Assembly (NCBI GenBank): GCA_021159235.1
Contig: JAGGSF010000047.1
Coordinates: 1 to 5,527 of the forward strand
Direction: 5' to 3'
DNA: 5,527 nucleotides
DNA from: Deltaproteobacteria bacterium
Lineage (GTDB): Bacteria > Campylobacterota_A > Desulfurellia > JAGGSF01
Part shown: positions 5,481 through 5,527 of the stretch, piece after piece
Numbering within the stretch: position 1 is the first letter of the stretch
Layout: every line of letters starts with the position of its first letter
Program-made: the position numbers and the translations under genes
The notes under the pieces: model-generated
What the model was told of the DNA's origin: nothing
Seen by the model: only the letters and a program-made list of their open reading frames with translations
Databases searched by the model: none

Positions 5481-5527
5481 TCAAATTTTTTCAAGTTTAT
5501 CTACCTTTTCCTTAAGTTCCGCCACCT
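5481..5527 (-). CDS. C-terminal end of an unidentified protein (partial)
   Basis: Only the last 14 codons and the TGA (5481-5483) of a - strand gene fall in the window. The frame reads VAELKEKVDKLEKI, and the other two - frames have stops within this stretch. The tail is charged with Leu, Val and Ile at heptad-like spacing, so it is probably a coiled coil. It resembles the C-terminus of the DUF5320-type protein 39 nt downstream, so a tandem paralogue is possible but cannot be shown from 14 residues. With the short gap and no visible terminator, it is likely in the same operon. Confidence 0.55.
   Translation of the reverse strand, partial: VAELKEKVDKLEKI

Noticed and set aside
5206-5484. Alternative - strand frame across the DUF5320-type gene, rich in Arg and Met
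   Set aside because: It is a shifted reading of the same repetitive codons. The DUF5320 frame has the family motif and the ribosome binding site.

Overview
The window is mostly a compact bacterial housekeeping operon on the + strand (about 792-4948), with short accessory genes on the - strand at both ends. The order is ispD, ispF, a DUF2905 membrane protein gene, yajC, secD, secF. The DNA is AT-leaning (by eye roughly 40% G+C). Shine-Dalgarno sites are strong, and non-ATG starts are used. The presence of the MEP isoprenoid pathway and a full YajC-SecD-SecF set indicates a bacterium. The DUF2905 protein, the DUF5320-type Gly/Arg-rich proteins and an MNT-type nucleotidyltransferase with a long insert recall anaerobic, deltaproteobacteria-like or Nitrospirota-like lineages. 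That placement is an inference from gene families and is weak.

Left end (1-791): bases 1-245 hold no recognisable gene. One + frame is open from the window edge to a TAG at 226-228, but its translation resembles nothing I know. A MntA-like nucleotidyltransferase lies on the - strand (246-659, possibly starting at 695), with no HEPN/HepT toxin partner in view. About 100 AT-rich bases then separate it from the divergent ispD and must hold the promoter of the large operon.

Centre (792-2127): ispD and ispF encode steps 3 and 5 of the MEP pathway and overlap by 22 nt. ispF runs by a 4-nt overlap into a small two-helix DUF2905 membrane protein gene. In many bacteria DUF2905 sits in a ruv-queA-tgt-yajC-secDF neighbourhood. 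Here queA and tgt are absent between DUF2905 and yajC.

Right-centre (2139-4948): yajC, secD and secF encode the accessory module of the Sec translocon, which uses proton motive force to pull secreted proteins off SecYEG. secD follows yajC with zero spacing. yajC and secF each have a strong Shine-Dalgarno site.

Right end (4945-5527, - strand): a convergent cluster overlaps the secF stop by 4 nt. It holds the last 14 codons of an upstream gene with a charged heptad-like tail, a 101-aa DUF5320-type protein (Gly/Arg/Trp-rich with a C-terminal coiled coil), and a 63-aa protein with a Gly/Arg tail and a six-cysteine metal-binding knot. Related small proteins are often found near NifB/NifX-like and Mrp/NBP35-type genes in anaerobes, but no such gene is visible here.

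I see no IS element, CRISPR array, tRNA, rRNA or convincing intrinsic terminator. Most of the window is ordinary core genome. The least understood part is the DUF5320/cysteine-knot pair.
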